Source: Streptomyces lydicus
GTDB lineage: Bacteria; Actinomycetota; Actinomycetes; Streptomycetales; Streptomycetaceae
Reading direction: 5' to 3'
Length of the DNA stretch: 64,000 bases
NCBI RefSeq assembly: GCF_000717345.1
Contig: NZ_JNZA01000004.1
Coordinates: 186,001 to 250,000, forward strand
The translations under genes and the position numbers were made by a program. The notes beneath the pieces are model-generated. The model was not told the DNA's origin. It ran no database searches and worked only from the letters and a program-made list of their open reading frames with translations. This document shows positions 53,553-62,411 of the stretch, piece by piece. The stretch's first letter is position 1. Every line of letters starts with the position of its first letter.

Positions 53553-53861
53553 GGAGGGACTCCACTGAACGATGGGGAGCGTCAAACACCAGAAGCGCTG
53601 ACACTCAGCGGACGTTGTGCTGCTGTGCCACAGCCAACGTCCCTCTCGCCCGCTCTCGCCATTCAGGAAGGCCATACGGTGGAGACACGCCGAATTCCCC
53701 GGGCGCGCCGCGGTTCCGCGGCCTTCTACGATCCCGCTTCGTCGACTCCGGCCGCTTCCGCGGCCCGTCGGGCGACCTCCCGACGTGCCGCCGGCCGCCG
53801 GGCCTGATTCGCTGGTATATGCGGCCCCCCACCGCGCGACGACGGATCACGAGGACGGCTC
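53553..53861. other. Intergenic region with one possible small gene
   Basis: A 309-bp gap that should hold the promoters of two divergent genes. The only coding candidate is the 42-codon plus frame at 53679-53807, listed separately; no hairpin terminator or repeat was seen. Confidence 0.4.
53679..53807 (+). CDS. Possible small basic protein (42 residues)
   Basis: GTG at 53679 follows AGGAAGG by seven bases, a good ribosome-binding site, and opens a 42-codon frame rich in Arg and Ala (METRRIPRARRGSAAFYD onward, ending RRAAGRRA). Low complexity makes it equally likely to be chance in high-GC DNA. Confidence 0.3.
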   Translation: METRRIPRARRGSAAFYDPASSTPAASAARRATSRRAAGRRA

Positions 53862-54053
53862 ATGAATGCACAGGGAGAAGCCCGCGCACGCATTCAGCAG
53901 ATGCGCGACAAGGCCCAGGAACTGAAGGCGACCGCGGAACACACCGCCGACCCGGACGAGCGGAAGCGGCTGGAGGAGAAGGCCCGCCGGCTCCAGTCGC
54001 AGAGCGAACAGGAAAGCATGATGCGGGGCGGGGACATCTACCCCTCGGACTGA
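53862..54053 (+). CDS. Small coiled-coil protein (DUF6381-like)
   Basis: A 63-residue, highly charged protein forming one long amphipathic helix (ARARIQQMRDKAQELKATAE and RKRLEEKARRLQSQSE), probably a coiled coil. ATG 53862. Family name from memory. Lies just ahead of the nuclease-protease operon but 125 bp away, so probably not part of it. Confidence 0.7.
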   Translation: MNAQGEARARIQQMRDKAQELKATAEHTADPDERKRLEEKARRLQSQSEQESMMRGGDIYPSD

Positions 54054-54178
54054 GAGAGCGCTCCACGGGTACGGGACGCGGCCCCGGGCGGCGTCCCGTA
54101 CGCGATGCGCGCGGCTGTTCGAGTGGCTTCGGGGTGGCCGCCGGTGGCCGGTCCGCACCACCGGGAAGCGGTTATCAC

Positions 54179-55075
54179 ATGACCCCATCAGCTTCCCCAC
54201 AGGCGGGCGGGGCGGCCGCCGGGGCCCCGTCCCGCGACACCCTGGCCGACCGTGCCGGCTACGACGAGAACTTCCTCGGCGTCCCGGTCCCGCTGCCGAA
54301 ACCGAACAGCCCCGACGTGGCCACCGTGACCCTGCCGTACACCCACTTCACGGTGGTGCTGCGCCCGGACCGGCGGACCGCTGCGGCCACCGCGGTCTGC
54401 ATCGACGGCCGGCAGCTGCTGGAGCACGTACCACGCGAGAACGGCTGGCAGTTCGATCCGCGGGTGCCCGAGGACCGGCAGATGGGCGACGACATCTACG
54501 TGGGCAACTCCCTGGACAAGGGGCATCTGGTGCGCCGCCTCGACCCGGTCTGGGGCACGGCCGCCGAGGCCGGCCTGGCCAACGCGGACACCTTCCACTA
54601 CACCAACGCCGCCCCGCAGGCCGACGTCTTCAACCAGGGCAAGAAGCTCTGGCAGGGGCTGGAGAACTACCTGCTCGGCAACGCCGCCGACTTCGACCGC
54701 AAGCTGACCGTGCTGACCGGCCCGGTGCTGCACGACTCGGACCCCCCGTACCGGGGCGTCCAGGTGCCGCTGCGCTTCTGGAAGGTGGCGGCGTTCCTTC
54801 AGGACGGGGCGCTGGCGGCGACGGCGTACGTCCTCGACCAGAGTCCGGATCTGTCCCGGGACTTCGAGCGGGCGATGGCCGGCGCGACGCCGGGGGCACC
54901 GCCGCCCCTGGGCGCCTTCCGCACCTTCCAGGTCCCGGTGTCGGACGTCGTCGAGCTCACCTCGCTGGACCTGGGCCCACTGCCGGACGCCGACCTGATG
55001 CCGGCGGAGCGCGCTCCGCGCGAACGCTGGCTGCGGCTCGCCTCGCACGACGACATCGTGCTCGGGCGCGGCTGA
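54179..55075 (+). CDS. NucA-type DNA/RNA non-specific endonuclease, no signal peptide
   Basis: A 298-residue beta-beta-alpha-metal nuclease. The DRGH motif reads DKGH (LDKGHLVRR, general base H116); NAAPQADVFNQGKK supplies the metal-binding Asn (N152), and the conserved WQGLENYL Glu (E162) follows. Known relatives are usually secreted; this one starts without a signal peptide (ATG 54179 with a Ser/Ala/Gly-rich 20-residue lead), so it would act in the cytoplasm. First gene of a six-gene operon; 18 bp precede the hydrolase gene. Predicted effector that would degrade nucleic acid when released or activated. Confidence 0.85.
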   Translation: MTPSASPQAGGAAAGAPSRDTLADRAGYDENFLGVPVPLPKPNSPDVATVTLPYTHFTVVLRPDRRTAAATAVCIDGRQLLEHVPRENGWQFDPRVPEDRQMGDDIYVGNSLDKGHLVRRLDPVWGTAAEAGLANADTFHYTNAAPQADVFNQGKKLWQGLENYLLGNAADFDRKLTVLTGPVLHDSDPPYRGVQVPLRFWKVAAFLQDGALAATAYVLDQSPDLSRDFERAMAGATPGAPPPLGAFRTFQVPVSDVVELTSLDLGPLPDADLMPAERAPRERWLRLASHDDIVLGRG

Positions 55076-55093
55076 ACGACGAGAGGAAGCACG

Positions 55094-56050
55094 ATGCCGC
55101 CCAGCGTGGTCTACGTCCACGGCAACGGGAACAAGGTCCGTCCGGAGCTGCTGAAGTCCCAGTGGGACACGGCACTGTTCGGCCACGACATGGGCGCGGC
55201 GTCGCGGATGGCGTACTGGGCCCCGCTGCGGTACCCCGAGCCGCTGCCCGACTTCGGCCCGGACCCGCTGGACGGCGCGCCGGAACGGGTCGAGGAGCGG
55301 GCGGACGTCCCCGCCGGTGCCGCGCCCGAGCCGGCGGAAGACTTCGTGGCGCGGACCCTGGAGGAGGCGCGCCTGGAGGCCGGTGCGGCCGCCGCGGAGG
55401 ATGCGACCGCCGTGGAGGAGCGGGTCCGCCCCGACGAGAGCGCGCTGGCCGACTGGCTGCGGGACATGACGTACCTCGCGGACACCCTCGCCGAGGCCGG
55501 CGCGCCCGAGGAGCCCACCGCAGCGCTCCCGCTGGAGGCGCTCCGGCTGCCCCGGTCGGGCCGCACCGCGCTGTTCCGGCTGCTGGTCCAGCACGCCTTC
55601 AAGGACGTGTACGCCTACTTCTTCGGCGGGGCGGGGCCGGCGATGCGCGAGGTGGTCGCCCGGGCGCTGGACGGCCTGGACGGCGGCCCGCTCGTGGTGG
55701 TCGGGCACAGCCTGGGCACGATCATCGCGTACGAGGTGCTGCAGGAGCAGGGGCGCCCGGTGGATCTGCTGGTCACCGTGGGCTCCCCGCTGGCGGTCTC
55801 CGAGGTGCAGGACCACCTGGCGCGGCCGCCGGCCGTCCCCGCGGGGGTGGCCGCCTGGCGCAACGCCTCGGACCTGCGGGACCTGGTGGCCCTCGACCAC
55901 ACCCTGCGCCCCGAGTACGCACCGCAGGAGCGGATCACCGACCTGCTGGTGGTCAACGACAGCAGGAATCACCACGGCATCGCCGAGTACCTGTCCCAGC
56001 GCGAGGTCAGGGAACCGGTGCAGCGGATCTTCGGCGACGGTGGCGGGTAG
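55094..56050 (+). CDS. Cytoplasmic alpha/beta hydrolase of the conflict operon
   Basis: A 318-residue serine hydrolase: oxyanion segment VYVHGNGNK (7-15), nucleophile S206 in GHSLG, candidate Asp near 263-268 and His in RNHHGIAEYL (H293/294). A roughly 110-residue, acidic Ala-rich insertion (55-165) lies before the nucleophile. No signal peptide. Could be a lipase/esterase or peptidase effector. Overlaps an alternative start of the next gene. Confidence 0.82.
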   Translation: MPPSVVYVHGNGNKVRPELLKSQWDTALFGHDMGAASRMAYWAPLRYPEPLPDFGPDPLDGAPERVEERADVPAGAAPEPAEDFVARTLEEARLEAGAAAAEDATAVEERVRPDESALADWLRDMTYLADTLAEAGAPEEPTAALPLEALRLPRSGRTALFRLLVQHAFKDVYAYFFGGAGPAMREVVARALDGLDGGPLVVVGHSLGTIIAYEVLQEQGRPVDLLVTVGSPLAVSEVQDHLARPPAVPAGVAAWRNASDLRDLVALDHTLRPEYAPQERITDLLVVNDSRNHHGIAEYLSQREVREPVQRIFGDGGG

Positions 56051-56057
56051 GTCCGGG

Positions 56058-57185
56058 ATGCCGCTGACCGAGACGGAGTGGGATCTGGTCACCACCTGGG
56101 CCCAGGAGTACCTGCTAGACACCACCGACCCGCACTCCCAGCTCGCCCAGTACGGCTTCGCCCCGGAGTTCGTCAGTGCCCTGCCGCTCACCCACGTCAG
56201 CTCCGACAACGCCCGCGCCCTCGTGCACGCCTCGCGCACCGGCATCGAGCGGCAGCTGCGGCTGGTCGAGGCGCTCACCTCGGTCGACCGGCTGGCGGTG
56301 CTCCCGGACATCGTCAAGGCCCGGGACCTGCTGGAGCGGCTGCGTGAGGACTTCCGCGCCCACGCGGCACGGGACAACTTCCGTGCCTGTGTGCTGAAGA
56401 ACGGCACCGAAGCCTTCATCGGCCGGGAGGATCTGCGCGAGACGCTGCGGCGGTTCCTCGCGGACCCCGAGAAGTTCATCCTGCTGGTCGACGGGGAGCC
56501 GGGCAGCGGCCGGTCGTACACCTACAACTTCCTGCGCCACATCGGACAGCACAGCGGATTCCGCCCGGTGCGGGTCACGCTGTCGCGCACCTCCACCGCC
56601 GCCAAGGTCGTACGGCGGCTGGCCGACTTCGTCGCCGGTCCCGGCGAGGGTGCCTCCCCGCTGAACCCGACCGACCTCAACGACCTGCTGCCCTCGATCG
56701 ACGAGGCGGCGCACTGGGTGGCCGGCCGGGCGACCGCCGCCGAGGAGCACCTGTGGCTGGTCCTCGACGAGTGCGACAAGCTCGATCCCAGCTCCGACGT
56801 GTGGGACTTCATCGGGCAGCTCGCGACGGCCCTCTACGAGCACGCCGCCGCCCGCGGCGATCAGGCGCCCCGGCTGGTGCTGCTCGGGTACGGGCGCGCC
56901 ATGCGCCAACTCCCCTACGACTTACGCGGAAACCTCTGCTGGGACACCGCGCGGCCGGCCGGCCCGGGCGAGCTGCACTCCTTCTTCCACCAGGTCTTCC
57001 ACGAATCGCCGCCGGAGCTCCTGAGGGTGGGCGGGCCCCGGGAGGCCGCCATCGACGAGCTCGTCGAGGTGGCCGTGGACGAGGTGCTGCGCGCCATCGA
57101 AACGGAGGCCGCGGGCGGCGAGAGCTACATGCGCCGGCTCTGCACGGCGGCGGAGGGAGCGGTCCTTGTCTACCGGTCCCTCTGA
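56058..57185 (+). CDS. P-loop ATPase with Arg in place of the Walker A Lys
   Basis: A 375-residue protein. Residues 1-115 are helical and may be an adaptor domain; 116-330 form a P-loop ATPase with Walker A GEPGSGRS (146-153; position 152 is Arg instead of Lys) and Walker B LWLVLDECDK (about 232-241). It starts at ATG 56058 (8 bp after the hydrolase stop); a GTG at 56040 inside the upstream gene is possible. Its stop is 20 bp inside the STAND gene. It may bind nucleotide without hydrolysing it well and act as a sensor or regulatory partner. Confidence 0.75.
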   Translation: MPLTETEWDLVTTWAQEYLLDTTDPHSQLAQYGFAPEFVSALPLTHVSSDNARALVHASRTGIERQLRLVEALTSVDRLAVLPDIVKARDLLERLREDFRAHAARDNFRACVLKNGTEAFIGREDLRETLRRFLADPEKFILLVDGEPGSGRSYTYNFLRHIGQHSGFRPVRVTLSRTSTAAKVVRRLADFVAGPGEGASPLNPTDLNDLLPSIDEAAHWVAGRATAAEEHLWLVLDECDKLDPSSDVWDFIGQLATALYEHAAARGDQAPRLVLLGYGRAMRQLPYDLRGNLCWDTARPAGPGELHSFFHQVFHESPPELLRVGGPREAAIDELVEVAVDEVLRAIETEAAGGESYMRRLCTAAEGAVLVYRSL

Positions 57186-60159
57186 GCGCCCCCCGGCGCC
57201 GTCCGGGCTGCGGGAGCTGTTCGCCGCCCGGCTGCGCGAGGCGCTGCACACCGGCGGGGACCGCACCCGGCAGGTCTCCCGCGCCCGCCGCGCCTACCGG
57301 GAGGCGGCCTGTCTGCTGGCCCGGTTCGATCCGCGGCTGCTGCGGCTGCCCGGGGAGAAGCGCGCCACCGGCGGCGCGGTCCTGGAACTGGTCGACGACT
57401 GTACGACGCTGGGGATGCCGGACCAGCCGGAGTGGGCCCTCAGGGCCGAGGTGCGGGAGGAGACGCTGCGTGGCCTGGCCGGGCCCGAGGCCGCCCGGCG
57501 CCTCCTGGCGTGCAACATCGGCCAGCTCCCCACCGGGCCCGGGCCGGAACGCTTCGCGCTGGCCCACCTGTTCGGCAATCCGCCGGCGACGGAGCGGCTG
57601 GGCGCCGACGAGCTGGCCGAGGCTCTCCAGGCGGTGCTGTGGCTGTCGCAGGTCCCGCGGGTGACCGGCCTTCCGGACCCCGCCGAGCTGCAGCACGCCC
57701 TGGAGCGGGCCAGGCTGCTGGAGCCCCTCGAACGCCTCGTCAGCCGGGCCTTCCGGGGGCGTTCCCGGGAGACGGAGGCACTGCGGGCCTACGTCGGCAC
57801 GCCGGGTGCGCCGGCGGAGCCCGGCCGGCCGGCGGGCGGTCCCCCGGTGCCGGTGCCGCCGCTGGTCATCCACGGCCCGGGCGGGATGGGCAAGAGCACC
57901 CTGCTCGCGAAGTTCGTGCTCGAAGGTGCCCGCGATCCGTCCGCCGGCTTCCCGTTCGCGTACATCGACTTCGAGCGGCCCACCCTCGCCATCCAGGAGC
58001 CGGTCACCCTGATCGCGGAGGCCGCCCGCCAGCTCGGTGTCCAGTACCCCGCCCACCGCGCCGAGCTGGACGCGCTGGCCGACGAGTGCCAGCAGGCCGC
58101 CCGCAGCCAGCGCGAGGGACAGGAGCGGGTCAGCCAGCTGCACGAACTCGCCACCACCCGGGCGATGTTGGGTCGCCGCTCCTCGCAGCAGTTCCATCTG
58201 CTGGCCACCGGACGGGAGACCGATCTGATCCGGCGGGTCGCCGACGTCCTGGTGCGGGCCGTCGCGGAGCACAAGACCTCCCCGGACCAGCCGGACCCGC
58301 CGTTCGTGATGGTCCTCGACTCGTGCGAGGAGGCGCAGTACCGCGGCTCACCTGCGCTGGGCCGGACCTGGGCGATCTTCCTGGCGCTCCAGCGGGTCTA
58401 TCCGCGGCTGCGCTTCATCGTCGCCGGGCGGGCACCGGTGGAGCATCCCGCGAAGACCTCGAGACCGCTCGACATCGAACTCGGCGAGCTGGACACCGAG
58501 GCGTCCGTCGACGTGCTGATGTCGTGCGGGGTCCGGGAGACGGAAGTCGCCCGGGAGCTGGCCCACCGGGTGGGCGGGCATCCGCTCAGCCTCCAGCTGG
58601 CAGCGCGGGCGGTCACGCTCACCGGGGAGGAGTCCGGGCGGGCCGGGGAGCTGATCCGCAGTCTGCCCGAGCGCCGCCGCGAGGTCTTCCGCCGCGTCGA
58701 CCAGCTGCTGGTGCAGGGCATCCTCTACGACCGGATCCTCAGTCATATCGCCGACGCGGACGTCCGCAAGCTCGCGCATCCGGGCCTGGTGCTGCGGGTC
58801 ATCACCCCGGAGATCGTCAAGGAGGTACTGGCCGGGCCGTGCGGGCTGCGGGTGCCGACCGAGGACCGCGCCCGGGACCTCTTCGCCGAGTTGAGCCGCC
58901 TGGACATGGTCGAGCCCGCCCGCCCGGACGCCGTGCGCTACCGCGGCGATGTGCGCGCCATCATGCTGCGGCTGCCGGGCGGTGCCCATACGGAGGTGAT
59001 GCGCGCGGTCGAACGCCGGGCGGTCGAGTACTACGCCGCGCGGGACGGGCTGGAGGCGCGCGCCGAGGAGATCTACCACCGGCTGCGGCTGGACGAGGAC
59101 CCGCGCTCGGTGGAGGAGCGCTGGCTGCCGGGCGTCGAGCGGTTCCTGGCCGGGGCACAGCAGGACATGACGCCGCGGGCCGCGGGGCTGCTGACGGCCC
59201 GGCTCGGCGGCGGCACTCCCGACAAGGTGGCGGCGGGCGCCGACCAGGAGGACTGGGAGCGGATCGCCGCCCAGGAGGTCGAGGACCTGCTGGCGCAGGG
59301 CTACGCCCGGGCGGCGTGCGAGCGGATCGGCCGGCGTCGGCCCTGGACCCCGTGCAGTCCGCTGCACGCGCTGTACGCCGAGACGCTGAACCGGCTCGGG
59401 CAGCGGGACGAGGCCCGCCGGGCCGTGGCCGAGGCCCTCGGGCCGGCGGAGCGCGCCGGGTGCGGGGAACGCCGGCTGGAGCTGCTGCTGCTGTCCGCCC
59501 GGCTCGCGCAGGAGGACGGCGACCGGAGCGGCGCGGACCGTGCGCTGCGCACGGCGGAGGACGTCGCGATGGGCCTGGGGCAGGACCTGGAGGCGATGGG
59601 CGCGCTGCTGGCCCGGGCCCAGCTGACCGACGACCTACCCGGCGTGCAGAGCGAGGCGGACCACCAACTCGCGGAACGGCTGGCGGAGTTGCCCGACGCG
59701 GTGCTCGCCGGCCGGCCGGTGCTGGTGCGCGCGGTGGCCTCGCAGATCTACCAGCGGGCCCCGGGAGCGCTCGCCCACGCCCTGGAGGTGGTGGGGCTGC
59801 CCGCCGACGACGAGACGCTGGACGAACTGGGCGCCGCGATGCGGCGGGCCACCCGCCGGCAGCCGGCGCTGCTGGGCCGGGTGATGGAGATCCTGGACGA
59901 CGCGGCGGGCCCGACCAGGCCGCAGGCGGGCGGGGCCCCCACCGGCATCTCCGGCATCCTGCGGCTGGCCCGGGACCGCGGCACGCTCGACGCGCTGGCC
60001 CGGCGGCTGCTGGACGTCCCCGACACCAGCGGTGAGATCGTCGCCGGGGTGGCCGCGGCGATGGGGGCGGGCAGCGGCGGCCGGCCGACGGCCGCGGCGC
60101 GGGAGGCGCACCGCACCAGGGCGGACGAGACCAGCGCGGCCGGGCGGGCCGGCCGATGA
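57166..60159 (+). CDS. STAND-type NTPase with C-terminal TPR-like helical repeats
   Basis: A 997-residue protein. N-terminal helical region (1-190); NTPase about 195-520 with Walker A GPGGMGKS (237-244), Walker B VMVLDSCEE (381-389), a sensor-like RFIVAGR and the STAND GxP-type motif GGHPLSLQLAAR (470-481); then winged-helix-like segments and helical repeats (about 690-960, e.g. CSPLHALYAETLNRLG). STAND proteins oligomerise on sensing a trigger and drive an effector. TTG start at 57166 is supported by GGAGGGA upstream; the frame overlaps the previous gene by 20 bp and the following protease by ATGA. Confidence 0.8.
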   Translation: MSTGPSERPPAPSGLRELFAARLREALHTGGDRTRQVSRARRAYREAACLLARFDPRLLRLPGEKRATGGAVLELVDDCTTLGMPDQPEWALRAEVREETLRGLAGPEAARRLLACNIGQLPTGPGPERFALAHLFGNPPATERLGADELAEALQAVLWLSQVPRVTGLPDPAELQHALERARLLEPLERLVSRAFRGRSRETEALRAYVGTPGAPAEPGRPAGGPPVPVPPLVIHGPGGMGKSTLLAKFVLEGARDPSAGFPFAYIDFERPTLAIQEPVTLIAEAARQLGVQYPAHRAELDALADECQQAARSQREGQERVSQLHELATTRAMLGRRSSQQFHLLATGRETDLIRRVADVLVRAVAEHKTSPDQPDPPFVMVLDSCEEAQYRGSPALGRTWAIFLALQRVYPRLRFIVAGRAPVEHPAKTSRPLDIELGELDTEASVDVLMSCGVRETEVARELAHRVGGHPLSLQLAARAVTLTGEESGRAGELIRSLPERRREVFRRVDQLLVQGILYDRILSHIADADVRKLAHPGLVLRVITPEIVKEVLAGPCGLRVPTEDRARDLFAELSRLDMVEPARPDAVRYRGDVRAIMLRLPGGAHTEVMRAVERRAVEYYAARDGLEARAEEIYHRLRLDEDPRSVEERWLPGVERFLAGAQQDMTPRAAGLLTARLGGGTPDKVAAGADQEDWERIAAQEVEDLLAQGYARAACERIGRRRPWTPCSPLHALYAETLNRLGQRDEARRAVAEALGPAERAGCGERRLELLLLSARLAQEDGDRSGADRALRTAEDVAMGLGQDLEAMGALLARAQLTDDLPGVQSEADHQLAERLAELPDAVLAGRPVLVRAVASQIYQRAPGALAHALEVVGLPADDETLDELGAAMRRATRRQPALLGRVMEILDDAAGPTRPQAGGAPTGISGILRLARDRGTLDALARRLLDVPDTSGEIVAGVAAAMGAGSGGRPTAAAREAHRTRADETSAAGRAGR

Positions 60160-61289
60160 GCAGCTACCTCTCCCCCGACGAGATCCGCCAGGTGCTGGAC
60201 GCCGCGGTGGAGACCGGGCTCGCCGACCCGGCGGTGCGGCCGCTGCTGCTCGACGGGATCATGCCCCGCTACCGCGGCACGCTGCCGCTCAACCCGGCGC
60301 CCGGGCGCCAGGTGCACTCGGACCTCAACGAGATGAACCGGGTGGAGCGGCTGGTGGACGGCACGGTGCCGCTGGAGATCTGGCTGCGCAACGCCGTCGC
60401 GGAGACCACCGAGGCCGAACCGCTCACCGTCTTCCAGCGGGCGCTGGACGAGGTGGCGCGCAAGGCGGGCGGTGAGCCGGACGTACTGGCCGGGCTGCCG
60501 TCCCCGGCGGCGGAGATCAAGGAGGAGATCGTCCACCGGGACGACACCGTCCCGATCGGCTTCCTGCGCGGCGGTGAGCTCGCGGGCGGGTCGGTGGCCC
60601 GGATCAAGGTGCCGCCGTACCAAGGGGGCGCCCCGCTCCAGCCGAACGGCTTCCCGCACGCGGGGACGGGCTGGCTGATCGCCCCGGATCTGCTGATCAC
60701 CAATCACCACGTGGTCAACGCCCGGGCGGGCACCGGCGCCGGGCGTCCGACGGCCGACGAGGAGGATCTGCGGCTCCAGGCGCGGCACACCACGGTCCGC
60801 TTCGACTTCGACACCGACGAGGTGGAGACGGCGGAGGTCACGGTCGGCGAGCTGGTCGCCGCGGACGCCGCGCTCGACTACGCGGTGCTGCGGCTGGCCG
60901 CCGGGCCGGCCCGGCCGGTGCTGCGGCTGGCGGAGCGGCCGCTCGCGGTGGCCCGGGGCGACTACGTGGCGGTCAACATCATCCAGCATCCCGGTGGGCA
61001 GCCGAAGCGGGTCGCGCTGCGCAACAACCTCGTCTACGAGGCGGACGAGAACGACGTCCGCTACTTCACCGACACCCGCGGCGGCTCCTCCGGTTCCCCG
61101 GTCTTCACCGACGACTGGAAGGTGGTGGCGCTGCACCGGGGGACCCGGCGGGTGGAGAACGTGCAGTTCCAGGGCAGGACCACGGCATTCGTCAATGTCG
61201 GCACGCAGATGCGCAGCGTGCTGCGCCATCTGGAGACCAGCAGTCCCGGCGTCCACGCCGAGATCACCGCCGCGCAGGCGGCGCCGTAG
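60156..61289 (+). CDS. Trypsin-like serine protease with N-terminal effector-associated-domain-like adaptor
   Basis: A 377-residue protein. Residues 1-100 form a helical region with VERLVDGTVPLEIWLRNAV, which resembles effector-associated domains that dock proteases onto STAND proteins. The protease (about 130-340) has the triad H185 (ITNHHVV), D241 (LDYAVLRL) and S312 (GGSSGSPVF). No signal peptide. Its start is coupled (ATGA) to the STAND gene, so the two proteins probably work together. Confidence 0.83.
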   Translation: MSSYLSPDEIRQVLDAAVETGLADPAVRPLLLDGIMPRYRGTLPLNPAPGRQVHSDLNEMNRVERLVDGTVPLEIWLRNAVAETTEAEPLTVFQRALDEVARKAGGEPDVLAGLPSPAAEIKEEIVHRDDTVPIGFLRGGELAGGSVARIKVPPYQGGAPLQPNGFPHAGTGWLIAPDLLITNHHVVNARAGTGAGRPTADEEDLRLQARHTTVRFDFDTDEVETAEVTVGELVAADAALDYAVLRLAAGPARPVLRLAERPLAVARGDYVAVNIIQHPGGQPKRVALRNNLVYEADENDVRYFTDTRGGSSGSPVFTDDWKVVALHRGTRRVENVQFQGRTTAFVNVGTQMRSVLRHLETSSPGVHAEITAAQAAP

Positions 61290-61318
61290 CGGCTCACCGA
61301 GCGTCCGAGGAGGGCGAG

Positions 61319-62386
61319 ATGCACAGCAGGAGCGGATCACCGGTGGCGGCCGGGCCCGAACAGGTCTTCTCGGACCTGCGGGAGGTCGCGGCGCGGGTGC
61401 GGGACGGGCTCTCCTGGGAGATCCCCGAATCGCTGGAGGAGTTGCCCGCCGACGAGCTGCCGGCCGGGCAGATCGCGCAGTTCGCCCAGCAGGAGCGGAC
61501 CCGGGTGCTGTCGGCGGGCGTCACCGGGCTGGAGAAGCTCGCCGAGGGGCGGGCGGACGAGATCAGCGACGACGAGTCCTTCGGCATGGAGGCCATCGTG
61601 CTGCTGGAGGGCCGCCCCGCGATCCTCGTGCAGCAGCACGACTTCGCGCCGCAGCAGGGCGACTGGGCGGTGCTGGACGGCCACCGGGACGCGATCCGGG
61701 AGTCCTTCGCGCGGGTCGGGCGGGTCGAGCTGAGCGGGCACCTCAGCCTGGACTGGCTGGGCACGGCGTTCCTGGTCGGCCCGGACACGGTACTGACGAA
61801 CCGCCATGTGGCGGCGGAGTTCGCCCGGGGCGACGGCCGCGGCTGGAGCTTCCAGCAGGGCATCAGGGCCAATGTCGACATGGGTGAGGAGTACGGCGAC
61901 ACCGCTCCGGAGGGCGGCGGCCCGTCCTACGACGTCGTCGAGGTGGTGGGCATCCACGAGGACGTCGATCTGGCCCTGCTGCGGGTGGCGCCGCCGGCCG
62001 GCGCCGGGGCACTGCCGGCCCCCCTGGCGGTGGCCGCGGACGCGCCCGCCGACCTGCCCGGCCGCCCGGTGTACTGCGTCGGCTATCCGGCGTACGACGG
62101 CCGGCGCAACGAACCGGAGTCGATGCGCCGGATCTTCATGGACATCTACAACGTCAAACGGCTGCAGCCCGGCACCGCCACGGGGCTGGTGCCGGGCGGC
62201 GACGCCCTCGGGCACGACTGTTCCACGCTGGGCGGCAACAGCGGCTCGCCCGTCATCGACCTCTCCGACCACCGGGTGCTGGGGCTGCACTTCGGGGGCC
62301 GTTACGGCTCCGGCAACTTCGCCGTACCGCTGTGGCAGCTGGTCGACGACCCGCTGCTGGCCCGGGCGGACATCAACTTCGTCTGA
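61319..62386 (+). CDS. Second trypsin-like serine protease of the conflict operon
   Basis: A 355-residue protein with a different N-terminus (1-130: acidic, helical, DLREVAARVRDGLSWEIPES) and a trypsin/V8-type protease with the triad H163 (TNRHVAAEFA), D217 (HEDVDLALL) and S308 (GGNSGSPVI). Lies 29 bp after the first protease gene, on the same strand. Lack of a signal peptide indicates intracellular action. It is divergent from its neighbour, not a simple recent duplicate. Confidence 0.82.
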   Translation: MHSRSGSPVAAGPEQVFSDLREVAARVRDGLSWEIPESLEELPADELPAGQIAQFAQQERTRVLSAGVTGLEKLAEGRADEISDDESFGMEAIVLLEGRPAILVQQHDFAPQQGDWAVLDGHRDAIRESFARVGRVELSGHLSLDWLGTAFLVGPDTVLTNRHVAAEFARGDGRGWSFQQGIRANVDMGEEYGDTAPEGGGPSYDVVEVVGIHEDVDLALLRVAPPAGAGALPAPLAVAADAPADLPGRPVYCVGYPAYDGRRNEPESMRRIFMDIYNVKRLQPGTATGLVPGGDALGHDCSTLGGNSGSPVIDLSDHRVLGLHFGGRYGSGNFAVPLWQLVDDPLLARADINFV

Positions 62387-62411
62387 CCGGGCCCGCGCTC
62401 CGGGGCCGCCG

